The translations under genes were made by a program, and so were the position numbers. A stretch of 5,808 nt of DNA from an uncultured Blautia sp. Lineage in GTDB: Bacteria; Bacillota; Clostridia; Lachnospirales; Lachnospiraceae. The DNA lies in the NCBI GenBank assembly GCA_958367245.1, contig CATXEA010000050.1, positions 1-5,808 of the forward strand, in the 5' to 3' direction. The first letter of the stretch is position 1; each line of letters starts with the position of its first letter. Below are positions 5,600 through 5,808 of this stretch, in pieces. The notes below the pieces were generated by a model. That model worked only from the letters and a program-made list of their open reading frames with translations, did not search any database and was not told the origin of the DNA.

Positions 5600-5808
5600 T
5601 TTCCTCCAGATATTTTCTTAATTTCTCAAAAGAGCTTGTCCGCCTGTACTGTATCGTGCTTCTCGACGTGTTGAACAGCTCCGCAATCTCGGTATCGTTC
5701 ATTCCCTCGAAGTAATACAGCAATATGGCTTTGCGCTTTTCTTCCGGCAAAGTACGGATTGCTTCAAGAAGCAGCTTTGGCGTGATTTTCTTCCCGGCTT
5801 TCTCAAAG
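5574..5808 (-). CDS. Sigma-70-like factor (Tn916 Orf7-like), C-terminal part
   Basis: The last 77 residues are visible; the start lies beyond the right edge. The frame runs from 5807 to TAA at 5576-5574. The sequence is sigma region 4: LPEEKRKAILLYYFEGMNDTE, then a helix-turn-helix (IAELFNTSRSTIQYRRTSSF) that would contact a -35 element, and an acidic, Trp-containing tail ending DEWDEW. This matches the Orf7-type sigma factors of Tn916-like ICEs, which are thought to switch on the excision and transfer genes. It forms an overlapping pair with the HTH gene. Confidence 0.88.
   Translation of the reverse strand, partial: FEKAGKKITPKLLLEAIRTLPEEKRKAILLYYFEGMNDTEIAELFNTSRSTIQYRRTSSFEKLRKYLEENADEWDEW

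Larger units (their letters stand above)
2851..5808. mobile_element. One end of a Tn916/Tn1549-like ICE with a serine recombinase
   Basis: The segment carries the gene set found at the integrase end of Tn916-family ICEs: an Orf7-type sigma factor, an Orf8-type HTH protein, then the recombination module. Here that module is a TnpW-like protein plus a large serine recombinase, as in Tn4451/Tn5397-type systems, in place of xis and a tyrosine integrase. The recombinase C-terminus points at the boundary, as usual for these elements. The left limit is inferred from loss of homology in the interrupted recombinase after about 2847, the dyad beginning at 2851, and the shift from AT-rich to GC-rich DNA. 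Serine recombinases of the TnpX/TndX group exchange at GA dinucleotides, and a GA occurs at 2851-2852, but the exact crossover cannot be fixed without the empty site. The transfer genes and other end lie outside the window. Confidence 0.8.

Noticed and set aside
4964..5674. 236-codon open frame on the + strand
   Set aside because: It covers the whole HTH gene and part of the sigma gene in antisense, is rich in Cys, Arg and Ala as expected in GC-rich non-coding phases, and has no good ribosome binding site. Kept only as a reason to test the non-coding block.

Overview
The window joins two very different DNA segments. Positions 1 to about 2850 are AT-rich, with AGA/AAA-heavy codon use typical of low-GC gut Clostridia; I infer a Lachnospiraceae-like host. 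Positions from about 2851 to 5808 are clearly more GC-rich and carry the end of an integrative conjugative element (ICE) with a Tn916/Tn1549-type regulatory module and a large serine recombinase. The ICE continues past the right edge, so only one of its ends is visible.

Left segment, all on the + strand: the C-terminal part of an AMP-forming acyl/aryl-acid ligase (1-850), a four-helix membrane protein of unknown function (883-1470), a PlsC-type acyltransferase whose start overlaps the previous stop by 4 nt (1467-2534), and the first about 80 codons of a second, resident serine recombinase (2602-2862). Gaps are short and I see no terminator between them, so they look like one operon. Its likely theme is activation and transfer of an acyl group at the membrane; the product cannot be named.

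Junction: the resident recombinase loses homology straight after its TGTNF motif (about 2847). A perfect 13-bp inverted repeat at 2851-2863/2885-2897 follows, supplying a stop codon and a T-run. This is best read as the ICE end inserted in the resident recombinase gene, giving nested mobile DNA.

Right segment, all genes on the - strand, read from right to left: the C-terminus of a sigma-70-like factor (Tn916 Orf7 type, 5574-5808), an HTH protein (Orf8 type, 5333-5599), about 480 bases of GC-rich non-coding DNA with several hairpins (4856-5332), a 55-residue TnpW-like protein starting with TTG (4688-4855), a terminator-like hairpin, a good sigma-A promoter (ATGACA-17-TATAAT), and the large serine recombinase (2911-4587). 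Orf7/Orf8-type proteins probably control excision and transfer. The recombinase replaces the xis/int pair of Tn916. Its ribosome binding site and start codon sit in the loop of a perfect 10-bp inverted repeat, suggesting an extra control layer.
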